A DNA stretch of 64,000 nucleotides from Streptomyces viridochromogenes (GTDB lineage Bacteria; Actinomycetota; Actinomycetes; Streptomycetales; Streptomycetaceae): contig NZ_LGUR01000002.1 in assembly GCF_001270495.1 (NCBI RefSeq), forward strand, positions 312,633 through 376,632. The letters are read 5' to 3'. Under the pieces are notes generated by a model. That model made no database searches and had not been told where the DNA came from. It worked only from the letters and a program-made list of their open reading frames with translations. Shown here piece after piece: positions 33,782-43,601 of the stretch (position 1 is the first letter of the stretch; each line of letters opens with the position of its first letter). The position numbers and the translations under genes were made by a program.

Positions 33782-35113
33782 ATGAAGACAAAAGCTCTCC
33801 CCGCCCTGGCGCTGATATGTGCCATCGGCCTCGCCGCCACCGCGTGCAGTGACCCCACGGCAGGCGGTTCCGGCGGCTCCGGCACGGACGGGAAGCAGAC
33901 CGCGGTCGATCCGACGGCCCGGCTGGACGGCGTGCGGCTGACGATGTGGACCGCCCAGAACACGGTCAACGCGCCCAAGCAGGTCATCGACGCCTTCGAG
34001 AAGGCCACCGGCGCGACGGTGGAGACCCAGGCGATCCCGGACCTGTACGAGCAGAACGTGCCGACGAAGCTGGCCTCCGGCGACCGTCCGGACCTGATGT
34101 TCTGGCAGCCGTCCATCTCCACCCTGCCGTTCATCCAGCCGCAGCAGAACCTCCTCACCCTCGACGGGGAGCCGTGGGAGGCCAGGCTCGGCGACACCGA
34201 GAAGTCGCTCGGCATGATCGACGGCAAGCGGTACGCGGCGATCGTCACCAGCCCCGCCATGCTCGGCGTCTATTACAACAAGGACGTCTTCAAGCAGGCC
34301 GGGCTGAGCGAGAAGGACTTCCCGAAGTCCTACGACGAGCTCCTGGCGCTCGGCCACAAGGTCGTCGACAAGTCGAACGCGGCCGCCTTCTACGAGGCCG
34401 GCGGCGACAAGTGGCCCCTGCAGTGGCAGATGCAGGTCCAGCTCACCGACCTCGACCAGCAGTGGTGGGACGGGCTCAACAAGAACCAGGAGAAATGGAC
34501 CGACCCGGTCGTCGTCGGCGCGATCAAGAAGTACAAGGAGAAGCTGCTCGACGCCGGGCTCGCCCAGAGGAACTACCGCACCGGCACCTTCACCGGACAG
34601 GCCGACGCGCTGTGGAAGGGCGAGGCCGGCATGGTCCTCAACGTCACCTCCTTCCAGAGCCAGTTGCAGGCCAAGTACTCCACCGCCGAGATCGACAGGA
34701 AGATCGGCTGGTTCCCGATCGCCAACTCGGCCGCCACCGGCATGTACTCGCCCGACCAGACCAACGGTGTGGTCGCGTTCAAGACCGGTGACGAGAAGCG
34801 GCAGAACGCGGCCCGGCAGTTCCTGGCCTTCTGGCTCGGGCCGGACTACGCCGACTACATCAAGGCGATGAAGATCCCGTCCGTGCAGCCGTCCGTCCCC
34901 ACTCCCGACGGGCTGCCGCAGACGTCCAAGGCACAGGTCGCCGCCCTGCCCACCGCCATCGGCGTCTTCCAGGCCAAGGCGATCGTCGCGCCGGACACCC
35001 ACCTCTACCTGGCCGACATGATCTTCGACAAGAAGAACCCGCAGCAGGTCGCCCAGGCCATCCAGGACCAGTTCGCGCAGGTGGCCAAGGCCCAGGGCGC
35101 GTCCGGATTCTGA
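33782..35113 (+). CDS. Sugar ABC importer, substrate-binding lipoprotein
   Basis: A 443-residue extracellular binding protein of the carbohydrate cluster B (MalE/UgpB-like). The signal peptide ends at a lipobox cysteine, Cys22 in LAATACSDP, so it is anchored to the membrane. The mature part has RLTMWT-like strands and PDLMFWQPSISTLPF, then YAAIVTSPAMLGVYYNKDVF and TNGVVAFKTGDEK. The ATG at 33782 follows GAAAGG at a good distance; an adjacent GTG is possible. It is the first gene of the importer, three bases before permease 1. The ligand is probably an alpha-galactoside, judged from its neighbours only. Confidence 0.9.
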   Translation: MKTKALPALALICAIGLAATACSDPTAGGSGGSGTDGKQTAVDPTARLDGVRLTMWTAQNTVNAPKQVIDAFEKATGATVETQAIPDLYEQNVPTKLASGDRPDLMFWQPSISTLPFIQPQQNLLTLDGEPWEARLGDTEKSLGMIDGKRYAAIVTSPAMLGVYYNKDVFKQAGLSEKDFPKSYDELLALGHKVVDKSNAAAFYEAGGDKWPLQWQMQVQLTDLDQQWWDGLNKNQEKWTDPVVVGAIKKYKEKLLDAGLAQRNYRTGTFTGQADALWKGEAGMVLNVTSFQSQLQAKYSTAEIDRKIGWFPIANSAATGMYSPDQTNGVVAFKTGDEKRQNAARQFLAFWLGPDYADYIKAMKIPSVQPSVPTPDGLPQTSKAQVAALPTAIGVFQAKAIVAPDTHLYLADMIFDKKNPQQVAQAIQDQFAQVAKAQGASGF

Positions 35114-35115
35114 CG

Positions 35116-36036
35116 ATGACTCACACAGTCGTACGGACCGAGACCGCCACGGTGGCGGGCCCGCCGAGGAAGGCGGGGCGGCTGCCGCGCGCCGCCGTGC
35201 ACCACCCGTGGTGGTTCGCGCTCCCCGCGATCGCCGTCTTCGCGGGCTTCTTCCTGGTGCCGAACCTGCTGAACTTCTACTACCCGTTCACCAACTGGTC
35301 CTCGTACCACGCGGACATCGCCTTCACCGGCCTGGACAACTTCAGGACGATCGCCGACGACGGTTCACTGCTCCGCGCGATCCGCACGACCCTGCTGTAC
35401 GCACTGCTGGCGGCGCTGTTCCAGAACGGCTTCGGACTCGGGCTCGCGCTCCTCCTCGAGGCCGACAGCCGCTTCAACCGGTTCTTCCGCGCGGTGTTCT
35501 TCCTGCCGGTGCTGATCTCGGCGCTCGCCACGGGTTACGTCTTCCAGGCCCTGCTCGACCAGGACGGAGCCGTCAACTCCGTGCTCGGCACGGACATTCC
35601 GTGGCTGGGCTCGACGACCTGGACCCTGGTCGTCGTCACCCTCATCCACGGCTGGAAGTGGATGGGCCTTTCGATGCTGATCTATCTGGCCGGGCTCAAG
35701 GGCATCCCCGGCGACATGCTCGAAGCCGCCCGGATGGACGGCGCCGGACCGTGGCGGACCTTCTGGTCGGTGCGCTGGCCGATGCTCGCGCCGGCCGTCA
35801 CCTTCAACGTCACCACCGCGCTGATCGGCTCGATGAACACCTTCGACATCGTGCAGGCCACCACCGGCGGCGGGCCGGCGGCCTCGACGGAGGTCTTCAA
35901 CATCTACATGTTCCGGATCTTCGGACAGGGTCTGTACGCCCAGGCCTCCGCGATGAGCCTCGTCCTCTTTCTGGTCGTAGTCGCGGTCGCGATCCCGCTG
36001 GTCGTCGGGTTGCGGCGAAGGGAGCAGCTGCTGTGA
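35116..36036 (+). CDS. Sugar ABC importer, permease 1 (MalF-like)
   Basis: A 306-residue inner-membrane permease with six predicted helices. The cytoplasmic EAA loop reads DMLEAARMDGAGPWRTFWSV and couples it to an ATPase that is not encoded here; Streptomyces importers of this type usually share MsiK. It starts two bases after the binding-protein stop and its own stop overlaps permease 2. Confidence 0.92.
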   Translation: MTHTVVRTETATVAGPPRKAGRLPRAAVHHPWWFALPAIAVFAGFFLVPNLLNFYYPFTNWSSYHADIAFTGLDNFRTIADDGSLLRAIRTTLLYALLAALFQNGFGLGLALLLEADSRFNRFFRAVFFLPVLISALATGYVFQALLDQDGAVNSVLGTDIPWLGSTTWTLVVVTLIHGWKWMGLSMLIYLAGLKGIPGDMLEAARMDGAGPWRTFWSVRWPMLAPAVTFNVTTALIGSMNTFDIVQATTGGGPAASTEVFNIYMFRIFGQGLYAQASAMSLVLFLVVVAVAIPLVVGLRRREQLL

Positions 36037-36863
36037 ACCCGTCCGTCGCCTGGCGGTTCGGCCGCCCCGCCCTCGTCCTGCTGCTCGCCGGCCTGTCCGT
36101 CGGTGTACCGCTGTGGCTGGTCGCCGTCACCTCCGCCAAGCCGCAGGCGGAGGCCATCAAACCCAACCTCGCCCTGCCGCACAGCTGGCAACCCGGCGAC
36201 AACTACGCGGACGCGGTCAGCCAGGGTGAGATGCTGCGCGGCTTCTTCAACTCCCTGCTGGTCGTGCTGCCTTCGGTCGTCCTGGTCCTGCTCCTCGGGG
36301 CGGGCGCCGCCTGGGTCTTCGCCCGCCGCAAGTCGAAGCTGGTGTCGACGGCGTACGCGCTCTGCATCAGCGGTCTGCTCCTGCCGCCCGCGGTCATCAC
36401 CATCGTGATGGAGCTGCGGCAGCTGGGCCTGTCGAACACCCGGCCCGGGATGATCGCCGTGTACACCGGCATGTACCTGTCCACGTCGATCTTCTTCATG
36501 ACCGGCTTCATCCGCGCCATTCCGCTGGAGCTGGAGGAGGCGGCCCGGATGGACGGGGCGACGCCGTCGCGGATCTTCTGGCGGATCGTCCTGCCGCTGC
36601 TGCGCCCGGTGATCGCCACCGCGACGATCATGGTGATGCTCTACGCCTGGAGCGACGTCTTCTACGCCTTCTTCGTCCTGGGCGGTGGCGAGCGGGCCAC
36701 CCTCCCGCTGAACCTCTACCAGGTCGCCAGCGCCCAGCTCTATCTCAACAACTGGCATCTCGTCTTCGCGTACGTCGTGGTGATGAGCCTGCCCATGGTC
36801 GCCGTGTTCCTCGTCGGCCAGCGAAAGATCGTGTCCGGAATCACCAGTGGAGCCGTCAAGTGA
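36033..36863 (+). CDS. Sugar ABC importer, permease 2 (MalG-like)
   Basis: A 276-residue permease starting at a GTG that overlaps the stop of permease 1 (GTGA). It has six helices and the EAA loop ELEEAARMDGATPSRIFWRI. With permease 1 it forms the translocation channel. The next gene, a secreted hydrolase, begins 16 bases after its stop, so transport and extracellular depolymerisation are in one operon. Confidence 0.92.
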   Translation: MNPSVAWRFGRPALVLLLAGLSVGVPLWLVAVTSAKPQAEAIKPNLALPHSWQPGDNYADAVSQGEMLRGFFNSLLVVLPSVVLVLLLGAGAAWVFARRKSKLVSTAYALCISGLLLPPAVITIVMELRQLGLSNTRPGMIAVYTGMYLSTSIFFMTGFIRAIPLELEEAARMDGATPSRIFWRIVLPLLRPVIATATIMVMLYAWSDVFYAFFVLGGGERATLPLNLYQVASAQLYLNNWHLVFAYVVVMSLPMVAVFLVGQRKIVSGITSGAVK

Positions 36864-36879
36864 CCGGAGGTCCAGCAGC

Positions 36880-39423
36880 GTGATCACCCCCACCCGCGCA
36901 AGATTCCGTTTCAGAACAGCCCTTGTCATCACCGCACTTGGAGCAGCCACCATGGCAGCCACTCTCCCCGCCGCGGGCCCCGCGGCCGCTGCCGACCCAC
37001 AGCGCCTCACCGTCGACCTGTCAGCCTCCGAGGGGCCGGTGATGCTCGGCGCCAACGGCGCGCTGTACGGGCTCAGCGACGACGGGGTGCCCAGCGACGC
37101 CGCGCTGGCACCCCTGAAGGTCACCAGCATCTCGCAGAAGCCGGAGGGCGGCGCCCAGCATCCCAACGGCGACGCGCTCACCGTCTCGAAGTCGTTCTTC
37201 CGCAACGGCGGCGGCGAGATCAACGTGATGATGCAGGACATCTACGCCAAGTGGCCGTACGAGGATCTCGGCATCGACGACTACCTCCCCAAGGTCGACA
37301 AGATCGCCAAGGAGGTGGCGGCGGACCCGAACAGCGAGCGGTTCGTCTACATCCCGTTCAACGAGCCCGACCAGATCTGGTACAAGCTCGGGGTCACCGA
37401 CCAGGCCCAGTACGAGGCCAACCGGGACCGGTTCTTCAAGGACTGGAAGACGGTGTACCAGCGCATCCGCTCGATCGACCCGGACGCGAGGATCGCGGGC
37501 CCGAACGAGGCCGCGTACCACTCCCGTCTGCTGAAGGACTTCCTGGCCTTCGCCAAGCGGGAGAACGTGCTGCCGCAGGTGATGACCTGGCACGAGCTGG
37601 GCTCCGGCTCACTGCGCGACTTCCAGGCGCACTACGACGACTATCGCAAGCTCGAACGCGAGGCGGGCATCGCCCCGCTGAAGATCAACATCGACGAGTA
37701 CGCCAATCGCCGCGATCTCTCCGTTCCGGGCCAACTCGTGCAGTGGGTCTCGATGTTCGAGCGGAACAAGGTGTACGCGAACATGGCGTACTGGGACGCG
37801 GCCGGCAATCTCAGCGGCCATGTCGTGCGCTCCAACATCCCGAACGGCGGCTGGTGGTTCTTCCGCTGGTACGCCGGGATGACCGGTGACACGGTCAAGG
37901 TGAGTCCCGCGCAGCCGAACACCATCGACACCCTCCAGGGCCTGGCCTCCCTGGACACCTCCCGCCGCCAGGCCCAGGTCCTCCTCGGCGGCTCGGCGGG
38001 CGACTCCGACGTGGTGGTGCGAGGCGTCCCCCGTTCCGTTTTCGGCCGCACGGTCACCGCGACCGTCGCCGAGGCCGCCTGGTCCGGCTACGAAGGGCAG
38101 CACGCGACGCCGCAGGTCCTCGCCCGTACGAAGGTGAAGGTGGCGGACGACGGTTCGGTGACCGTCCCGCTGCGCGGCATGCGGAAGATGTCCGCTTACC
38201 GGATCGTCCTGACCCCCGGCGGTACGGGCACCCCCTCCCCCGCCTCCGTCCCCTGGTCGGCGTCGTACGAGGCCGAGGCCGCCGCCCTCACCGACGGCAA
38301 GGTCTACACCCAGGGCACGGTCGAGAACGCCAACGGCTACGCGGCCTCCGGCACGAAGGACGTCGGCTCGCTCAACCAGGCCACCAGCAAGGTCGACTTC
38401 ACGGTGACGGTCCCGGCGGACGGCAGCTACGACCTGGCGATCCTGTACGGCAACCAGTCCGGCGGCCCGGCCACCCAGAAGCTGTCCATCGACGGCGCCG
38501 CGGCGGCCACGGTCACCTATCCCTCCACGGAGAACTGGACCTACCGCGCCAAGCAGGACGTCACCGTGCGGCTGTCCGCGGGCACCCATGTCCTGACGCT
38601 CGCGAAGGGCGACGCAGAGGTCACTCTCGACCGCGTCGACCTGACCGGCCGTACGGGCGCGGCCTCCGCGTCGTACGAGGCCACGCTGGCGGACATCAGC
38701 GGGAAGCCGTCGTACGACTACACGTCGTCGGACGGCGTGGGCACCGGTTCTCTCGTCCTGCGCTCGGGGGACAAAGCGGTGTTCGACGTCTACGCCCCGC
38801 GTGACGGCTTCTACACGGTGGTGCCGCGGGCCTCGGCGCCCGTGCGTCTCGCACTGCACGGCGAAACGGTGACGGCGGCGCCCGGACGCGCCCTGCGGCT
38901 CTACCTGGTGGCGGGCAACAACCGCGTCGCGGTGACGGCGGGACACGCCTCCGTCCGCTCCCTCGACGTCTCGGGCGACGGATCGACGTCCGGCACGCTC
39001 TCCTACGAGGCCGCCTCGGCCACCCTCTCCGGCGGGGCCGAACTCGTCGACTCGGCGTACGCCTCCAGCGGTTCCTACATCGGCAAGCTCGGCAACAGCC
39101 CGTCCAGCACCGCCGAGTTCACGGTGCGGGCGCCCAGCTCGGGCCGCTATCTGCTGGTCGTCCACTACGCGCACAACGACCGGCGGGACAACGGCCACGC
39201 CTACAACACGGACATCATGTCCCGTACGGCGGACATCACCGTAGGGAACGCGGCACCGGTGAAGGTCACCTTCAAGAACACCTGGAGCTCGGCCGACTAC
39301 TGGACCCAGGGCGTCCCCGTCGAGCTGCGGAAGGGCTCGAACAAGGTGACGTTCGGCAACGCGACGGCGTGGGCGCCGGACATCGACCGGATCGAGCTGG
39401 GCCGCGTGGTCGACCGGTCGTAG
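36880..39423 (+). CDS. Secreted clan GH-A glycoside hydrolase with carbohydrate-binding modules
   Basis: An 847-residue secreted enzyme. It has a long signal peptide (RTALVITALGAATMAATLPA). The catalytic TIM barrel has candidate acid/base Glu162 in YIPFNEPDQIWY and nucleophile Glu273 in INIDEYANRR, the clan GH-A pattern; a GH39-like relation is likely but the exact family and substrate are not clear to me. Then come at least two beta-sandwich modules resembling CBM35 (SYEAEAAALTDG and SYEAASATLSGGAELVDSAY), separated by a weaker one. The GTG start has GGAGG ten bases upstream. The operon with an importer and alpha-galactosidase suggests a galactose-decorated plant polysaccharide as substrate (inference). 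Confidence 0.82.
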   Translation: MITPTRARFRFRTALVITALGAATMAATLPAAGPAAAADPQRLTVDLSASEGPVMLGANGALYGLSDDGVPSDAALAPLKVTSISQKPEGGAQHPNGDALTVSKSFFRNGGGEINVMMQDIYAKWPYEDLGIDDYLPKVDKIAKEVAADPNSERFVYIPFNEPDQIWYKLGVTDQAQYEANRDRFFKDWKTVYQRIRSIDPDARIAGPNEAAYHSRLLKDFLAFAKRENVLPQVMTWHELGSGSLRDFQAHYDDYRKLEREAGIAPLKINIDEYANRRDLSVPGQLVQWVSMFERNKVYANMAYWDAAGNLSGHVVRSNIPNGGWWFFRWYAGMTGDTVKVSPAQPNTIDTLQGLASLDTSRRQAQVLLGGSAGDSDVVVRGVPRSVFGRTVTATVAEAAWSGYEGQHATPQVLARTKVKVADDGSVTVPLRGMRKMSAYRIVLTPGGTGTPSPASVPWSASYEAEAAALTDGKVYTQGTVENANGYAASGTKDVGSLNQATSKVDFTVTVPADGSYDLAILYGNQSGGPATQKLSIDGAAAATVTYPSTENWTYRAKQDVTVRLSAGTHVLTLAKGDAEVTLDRVDLTGRTGAASASYEATLADISGKPSYDYTSSDGVGTGSLVLRSGDKAVFDVYAPRDGFYTVVPRASAPVRLALHGETVTAAPGRALRLYLVAGNNRVAVTAGHASVRSLDVSGDGSTSGTLSYEAASATLSGGAELVDSAYASSGSYIGKLGNSPSSTAEFTVRAPSSGRYLLVVHYAHNDRRDNGHAYNTDIMSRTADITVGNAAPVKVTFKNTWSSADYWTQGVPVELRKGSNKVTFGNATAWAPDIDRIELGRVVDRS

Positions 39424-39450
39424 CCCGGCTGTGGTCCAGGCGTAGTCCGG

Positions 39451-39500
39451 CTGTTCCCGCCCGTTCCACCAGAGCTCGCAGGTGGAACGGGCGGGAACAG
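39451..39500. terminator. Bidirectional hairpin terminator
   Basis: A perfect 20-bp stem with a ten-base loop lies between two converging genes. The 3' arm is GGTGGAACGGGCGGGAACAG. It ends five bases before the stop codon of the ABC exporter and starts 28 bases after that of the hydrolase, so it can serve both. Confidence 0.92.
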
Positions 39501-39504
39501 CGCG

Positions 39505-41274
39505 TCAGGCGACCTGTCCGCTGTGCAGGGCCGTGTACGCCCCGTTGCGGCGCAGGAGTTCCTCGTGAGTGCCGATCTCCTCGATCCGGCCGTCCCCCAT
39601 CACCACGATGCGGTCCGCGCCGCGCACGGTGGACAGCCGGTGGGCCACCACGAAGGTGGTACGGCCGTGCAGCAGGCGGGCCAACGCCTGCTGCACGAGC
39701 GCCTCCGACCGGGTGTCCAGGGCCGAGGTCGCCTCATCGAGGACCAGCACTTTCGGGTCCCGGATCAGGGCGCGCGCGATCGCCAGGCGCTGCCGCTGTC
39801 CGCCGGACAGCCGGGCCCCGCGCTCGCCGACCAGGGTGTCGAGGCCCTGCGGCAGCCGGTCGACGAACTCCAGCGCGTTGGCGTCACGCAGCGCCGCGCG
39901 CACCGTCTCCTCGTCGGCGTCGTCCATGCCGTAGGCCACGTTCTCGCGGATCGTGCCGTCGAAGAGGATCGACTCCTGCGGCACGACCGAGACGAAGCGG
40001 CGGTAGGTGCGCAGGTCGAGGGTGTTCATGTCGGTGCCGTCGAGGAGCAGTCGGCCGGAGTTCGGGCGGATGAAGCCGATGACGAGGTTCAGCACGGTGG
40101 ACTTGCCCGCCCCGGAGGCGCCGACGAGGGCGACGGTCTCCCCCGGCGTGACGGAGAGACTGAAGTCCCGTACGGCGGGTCGGCCACCCTCCTCGTACGC
40201 GTACCCGACCTTGTCGAAGGCCACCGCACCGCGCAGCGAGGTGAGTTCGGCCTTGCCCTCGTTGTCCTCCAGCTCGGGCACCTGGAGCACCTCCCCGACG
40301 GAACGGACCGACTCCAGGCCCTTGGTGATGACCGGGGCCAGCCCTGCCAACGTTGTCGTGGAGTTGGTGAGGGTGGTCAGGAAGGCGCTCAGCATGACGA
40401 CGTCACCGGCACTCACGCCCCAGACGCCGTAGTACGAGATCAGTGCCGCGCCGGCGAGGACGAGCACGCCGACGACGTTCAGCACGACCCAGGCGAGCGA
40501 GCCGAAGCGGCCGTTGACGAGGTCGAGGCGCATACCGGAGGCCAGCAGACGGTGCAGGGTGCCGTCCATGCGGCGCAGCGCCTTGCCCTCCAGGCCGTGG
40601 GCGCGGGTGACCGGGATCAGGCGGGTCATCTCCGTCACCCGGGAGGACAGAGTCTCCACCTCGTGGCGGAAGTGCTCGTTGTGGGTGCGCAGGCGAGCCC
40701 GAAGGCGCGCGACGACGAGTGCGGCGGCGGGCACGATCACGAGGAATACGGGCACGAACTCCGGTGTGCGGATGGCGATGATGACGAGGCCGCCGATGAG
40801 CACGGTGCCCGCGCCGAGCCCCGTCTCGGCGGTCTGCTGCACCATCTGCTCGACGGTCTCCACGTCCCGCACGACCTTGGCCTGGAGCACACCGGCGCTG
40901 ACGCGCGAGTGGTAGCCGATGGAGAGCTGCTGCATGCGGGTGCACAGCGCGGAGCGCAGGCTGGTGCCCATCCGGCGCACGCTGCCGTACAGCAGGCGGA
41001 CGTACAGCACGTGCAGGGGGTAGTTGACCAGCAGGATGAACATGATGACGCCGGTGCTCAGCCAGAGCCGGCTGATCGGCTGGTGCTGGACGACGGTGTC
41101 GATGATGGAAGCGGTGATCAGCGGCAGCAGCCAGACCGGGCTGTGCTTGACGGTGAACACGCCGACCGCCCCGGCGATGCGGTAGCGGTCGGCGCGGAAC
41201 AGATAGGCGAGGGTGCGGACGGGGTGTTCGCCGCGGTAGCGGTGGTCGAGCGGTCTCTCGTGCGACGACGCCAT
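39505..41274 (-). CDS. ABC exporter, fused membrane and ATPase domains
   Basis: A 589-residue half-transporter of the MsbA/lipid-drug export type, which works as a dimer. The N-terminal six-helix membrane domain starts at about residue 30 (YRIAGAVGVFTVKHSPVWLL). The ATPase has Walker A VALVGASGAGKSTVLNL, signature LSGGQRQRLAIARALI, Walker B VLVLDEATSALD and the switch histidine in FVVAHRLSTV. The substrate is unknown. It has no partner half-transporter nearby, so it is probably a homodimer. Confidence 0.92.
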   Translation of the reverse strand: MASSHERPLDHRYRGEHPVRTLAYLFRADRYRIAGAVGVFTVKHSPVWLLPLITASIIDTVVQHQPISRLWLSTGVIMFILLVNYPLHVLYVRLLYGSVRRMGTSLRSALCTRMQQLSIGYHSRVSAGVLQAKVVRDVETVEQMVQQTAETGLGAGTVLIGGLVIIAIRTPEFVPVFLVIVPAAALVVARLRARLRTHNEHFRHEVETLSSRVTEMTRLIPVTRAHGLEGKALRRMDGTLHRLLASGMRLDLVNGRFGSLAWVVLNVVGVLVLAGAALISYYGVWGVSAGDVVMLSAFLTTLTNSTTTLAGLAPVITKGLESVRSVGEVLQVPELEDNEGKAELTSLRGAVAFDKVGYAYEEGGRPAVRDFSLSVTPGETVALVGASGAGKSTVLNLVIGFIRPNSGRLLLDGTDMNTLDLRTYRRFVSVVPQESILFDGTIRENVAYGMDDADEETVRAALRDANALEFVDRLPQGLDTLVGERGARLSGGQRQRLAIARALIRDPKVLVLDEATSALDTRSEALVQQALARLLHGRTTFVVAHRLSTVRGADRIVVMGDGRIEEIGTHEELLRRNGAYTALHSGQVA

Positions 41275-41390
41275 CGGCGTTGTCCTTCCCAGGGTTCCGG
41301 ATGAGTTGCGGCCACCTGCATGGCAAGCGCTTTCCTACCCCGTCCCGAGAGGGAGTACAAACGGGTTTCGGAACGGATCCCGGGAGTCGT

Positions 41391-42248
41391 TCAGACGGCG
41401 TCCAGCTCCGCGAGTTCCTCGGCGGTCAGCACGAGGTCGGCCGCGGCGAGCGAGTCCAGGATCGTCTCCGGGCGACTCGATCCGGGGATCGGTACGACGA
41501 CCGGCGACTTGGCGAGCATCCAGGCCAGGCACACGCGCTGCGGGCTCACCCCGTGCGCCTCGGCGACCAGCGCGAACGGGGCGTAGGCGGAGCCCAGTTC
41601 ACGGGCCCGGGAGATGCCGCCGAGCGGGCTCCAGGGCAGGAACGCGACGCCGAGTTCGTCGCACAGGCTCAGTTCGGGCTCGCTGGAGCGGAAGGCCGGG
41701 GAGAACTGGTTCTGCACGGAGACCAGCCGGCCGCCGAGGATGTCGTTCGCCTGCCGGATCTGGTCCGGGTTCGCGTTGGAGATCCCGGCCATCCGGATCT
41801 TGCCCTCGTCGAGCAGATCGCGTACGGCGCCGACCGACTCGGCGTACGGCACCCTCGGGTCGGGGCGGTGGAACTGGTAGAGCCCGATGGCCTCGACGCC
41901 GAGCCGGCGCAGGGATGCCTCGCAGGCGTCCTTGAGGTACCGAGGGCTGCCGTCCAGCGTCCAGCTTCCGTCGCCGGGGCGCAGATGGCCGCCCTTCGTG
42001 GCGACCAGGACGTCCTTGCCCAGGTCGTGGGAGGCGAGGGCCTTGGCGATCAGGGTCTCGTTGTGACCGACCTCGGCGGCGTCCCGGTGGTAGGCGTCCG
42101 CGGTGTCGATCAACGTGACGCCGGCGTCGAGCGCGGCGTGGATCGTGGCGAGGGATCGCGCCTCGTCCGGGCGTCCCTCGATGGACATGGGCATGGCGCC
42201 CAGGCCGATCGCGCTGACCTCGACGTTCCCGATGCGGCGGGTGTGCAT
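41391..42248 (-). CDS. Aldo/keto reductase
   Basis: A 285-residue NADPH-dependent oxidoreductase with the AKR TIM barrel. Catalytic residues are visible as Asp and Tyr in LIDTADAYHRD, Lys in VLVATKGGH, and His in LYQFHRPDP. The C-terminal cofactor loop reads SPVVVPIPGSSRPE. The ATG at 42248 starts the conserved MHTRRIGNVEVSAIGLGAMP. It lies divergent from the Gfo/Idh/MocA gene, 360 bases away; the substrate is unknown. Confidence 0.92.
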   Translation of the reverse strand: MHTRRIGNVEVSAIGLGAMPMSIEGRPDEARSLATIHAALDAGVTLIDTADAYHRDAAEVGHNETLIAKALASHDLGKDVLVATKGGHLRPGDGSWTLDGSPRYLKDACEASLRRLGVEAIGLYQFHRPDPRVPYAESVGAVRDLLDEGKIRMAGISNANPDQIRQANDILGGRLVSVQNQFSPAFRSSEPELSLCDELGVAFLPWSPLGGISRARELGSAYAPFALVAEAHGVSPQRVCLAWMLAKSPVVVPIPGSSRPETILDSLAAADLVLTAEELAELDAV

Positions 42249-42608
42249 GGGTGTGTGACCCCTTTTCTCGGCTGTCGTGCGGGAACCGGACCTGCACCAG
42301 CCTGGTCGTCCCGTCGCGCAAGGTCCAATAGAAGAAAGAGAACGCATTCAGCGACGACGCCGCTGAATCGCCGCCGCCGCTCCGCCGCGTTCCGGTCGCG
42401 TCTCTGCTGCTGAGATCGGCCGCCCGACCGCTTGCGCGGGCTCCTGGTCGGTGTGACACGCTCACCCTCGACCGGCCGACCACGTGCCGATCCGCCGGCC
42501 GGGCTCGGCGTCGGTCGCGGGTGTTTCGGCACAAGTAGGCCCAAGTGGGCACAGGTCAGCGCGGGTCGGCAGAGCTCGACACAGCTCGGCAGAGTGAGAG
42601 GCGGCAGC
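42249..42608. other. Divergent intergenic region, aldo/keto reductase and dehydrogenase
   Basis: The 360 bases have no coding character. The last 70 bases before the dehydrogenase hold a run of related short units (GGCACAAGTAGG, CCAAGTGGGCACAGG, CGGCAGAGCTC twice with CGACACAGCTC between), perhaps regulatory or simply degenerate repeats. No clear promoter was identified. Confidence 0.5.
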
Positions 42609-43514
42609 ATGCGTATCGGACTGCTCGGCACCGGCCCGTGGGCCCGGATGGCCCACGCTCCCGCCCTGAGCCGGCACGGCGAACTGGACTTCGTGGGGGT
42701 CTGGGGCCGCCGTACAGCCCCCACCAAGGAGCTGGCCGACAGCTACGGCGTGCGCGCCTACGACGATGTCGACGCGCTGTTCGCCGACGTGGACGCGGTG
42801 GCCGTCGCCCTGCCGCCGACCGTTCAGGCCGACCTGGCGGTGCGTGCCGCACGGGCGGGCTGCCATCTGCTGCTGGACAAGCCGCTCGCGCCGACGGTGG
42901 AGCAGGCGCGGGCGGTCGCCGAGGCCGCCGAGGAGAGTGGCGTGGCCTCGGTCGTCTTCTTCACCACCCGTTTCCAGCCGGAGACCGCGGCGTGGATCAC
43001 CGAACAGGCGGCCGTGGAGGGCTGGTTCACGGGGCGGGCGGAGTGGCTGGGCGCGGTGTTCAGCGGTGACGGCAACCCGTTCGCGGACTCGCCGTGGCGG
43101 CAGGAGAAGGGCGCGCTGTGGGACGTGGGGCCCCACGCCCTGTCCGTGCTGCTGCCGGTCCTGGGTGACGCACGGCGGGTGACGGCGGCGGCCCACGGGC
43201 CCGGTGACACCGTCCACTTGGTGCTCGACCATGTCGGCGGCGCGTCGAGCACCTTGGCCCTGAGCCTCACGGCACCGCCCGCGGCGGCGGGGGCCGCGGT
43301 GGAGTTGCGGGGCGCGGCCGGTGTGAGGCGGCTGCCGGAGAGCACCGAGAGCGCGGTGTCCGCCCTGATCCGGGCCGCGGACGCCCTGCTGGCCGCCTCC
43401 CGCACGGGACAGCCGCACGCGTGCGACGCCGCGTTCGGTCTCCGGGTCACCGAGATTCTGGCGGTGGCGGAAGGGCTGTTGGACGGCGAGGACCGCGAGA
43501 GCGGCGAGGCCTGA
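42609..43514 (+). CDS. Gfo/Idh/MocA family dehydrogenase
   Basis: A 301-residue NAD(P)-dependent sugar or inositol dehydrogenase-like protein. The nucleotide fold is at the N-terminus (MRIGLLGTGPWARMAHAPAL), and the family motif LLLDKPLAPTVEQARAVAEA supplies the conserved EKP-type lysine as DKP. The C-terminal domain contains WRQEKGALWDVGPHALSVLL, with the GxxxDxGxH pattern. The ATG at 42609 follows GAGAGG. No pathway neighbours identify a substrate. Confidence 0.9.
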   Translation: MRIGLLGTGPWARMAHAPALSRHGELDFVGVWGRRTAPTKELADSYGVRAYDDVDALFADVDAVAVALPPTVQADLAVRAARAGCHLLLDKPLAPTVEQARAVAEAAEESGVASVVFFTTRFQPETAAWITEQAAVEGWFTGRAEWLGAVFSGDGNPFADSPWRQEKGALWDVGPHALSVLLPVLGDARRVTAAAHGPGDTVHLVLDHVGGASSTLALSLTAPPAAAGAAVELRGAAGVRRLPESTESAVSALIRAADALLAASRTGQPHACDAAFGLRVTEILAVAEGLLDGEDRESGEA

Positions 43515-43601
43515 CCCAGGATGCGGGGTGAAGGCGCGCTAGATGTGCTGTCCGGGGACGTTGGTGGCGGGCGCCACGCTTGAGCGGTCCTTGAACGGGG
43601 C

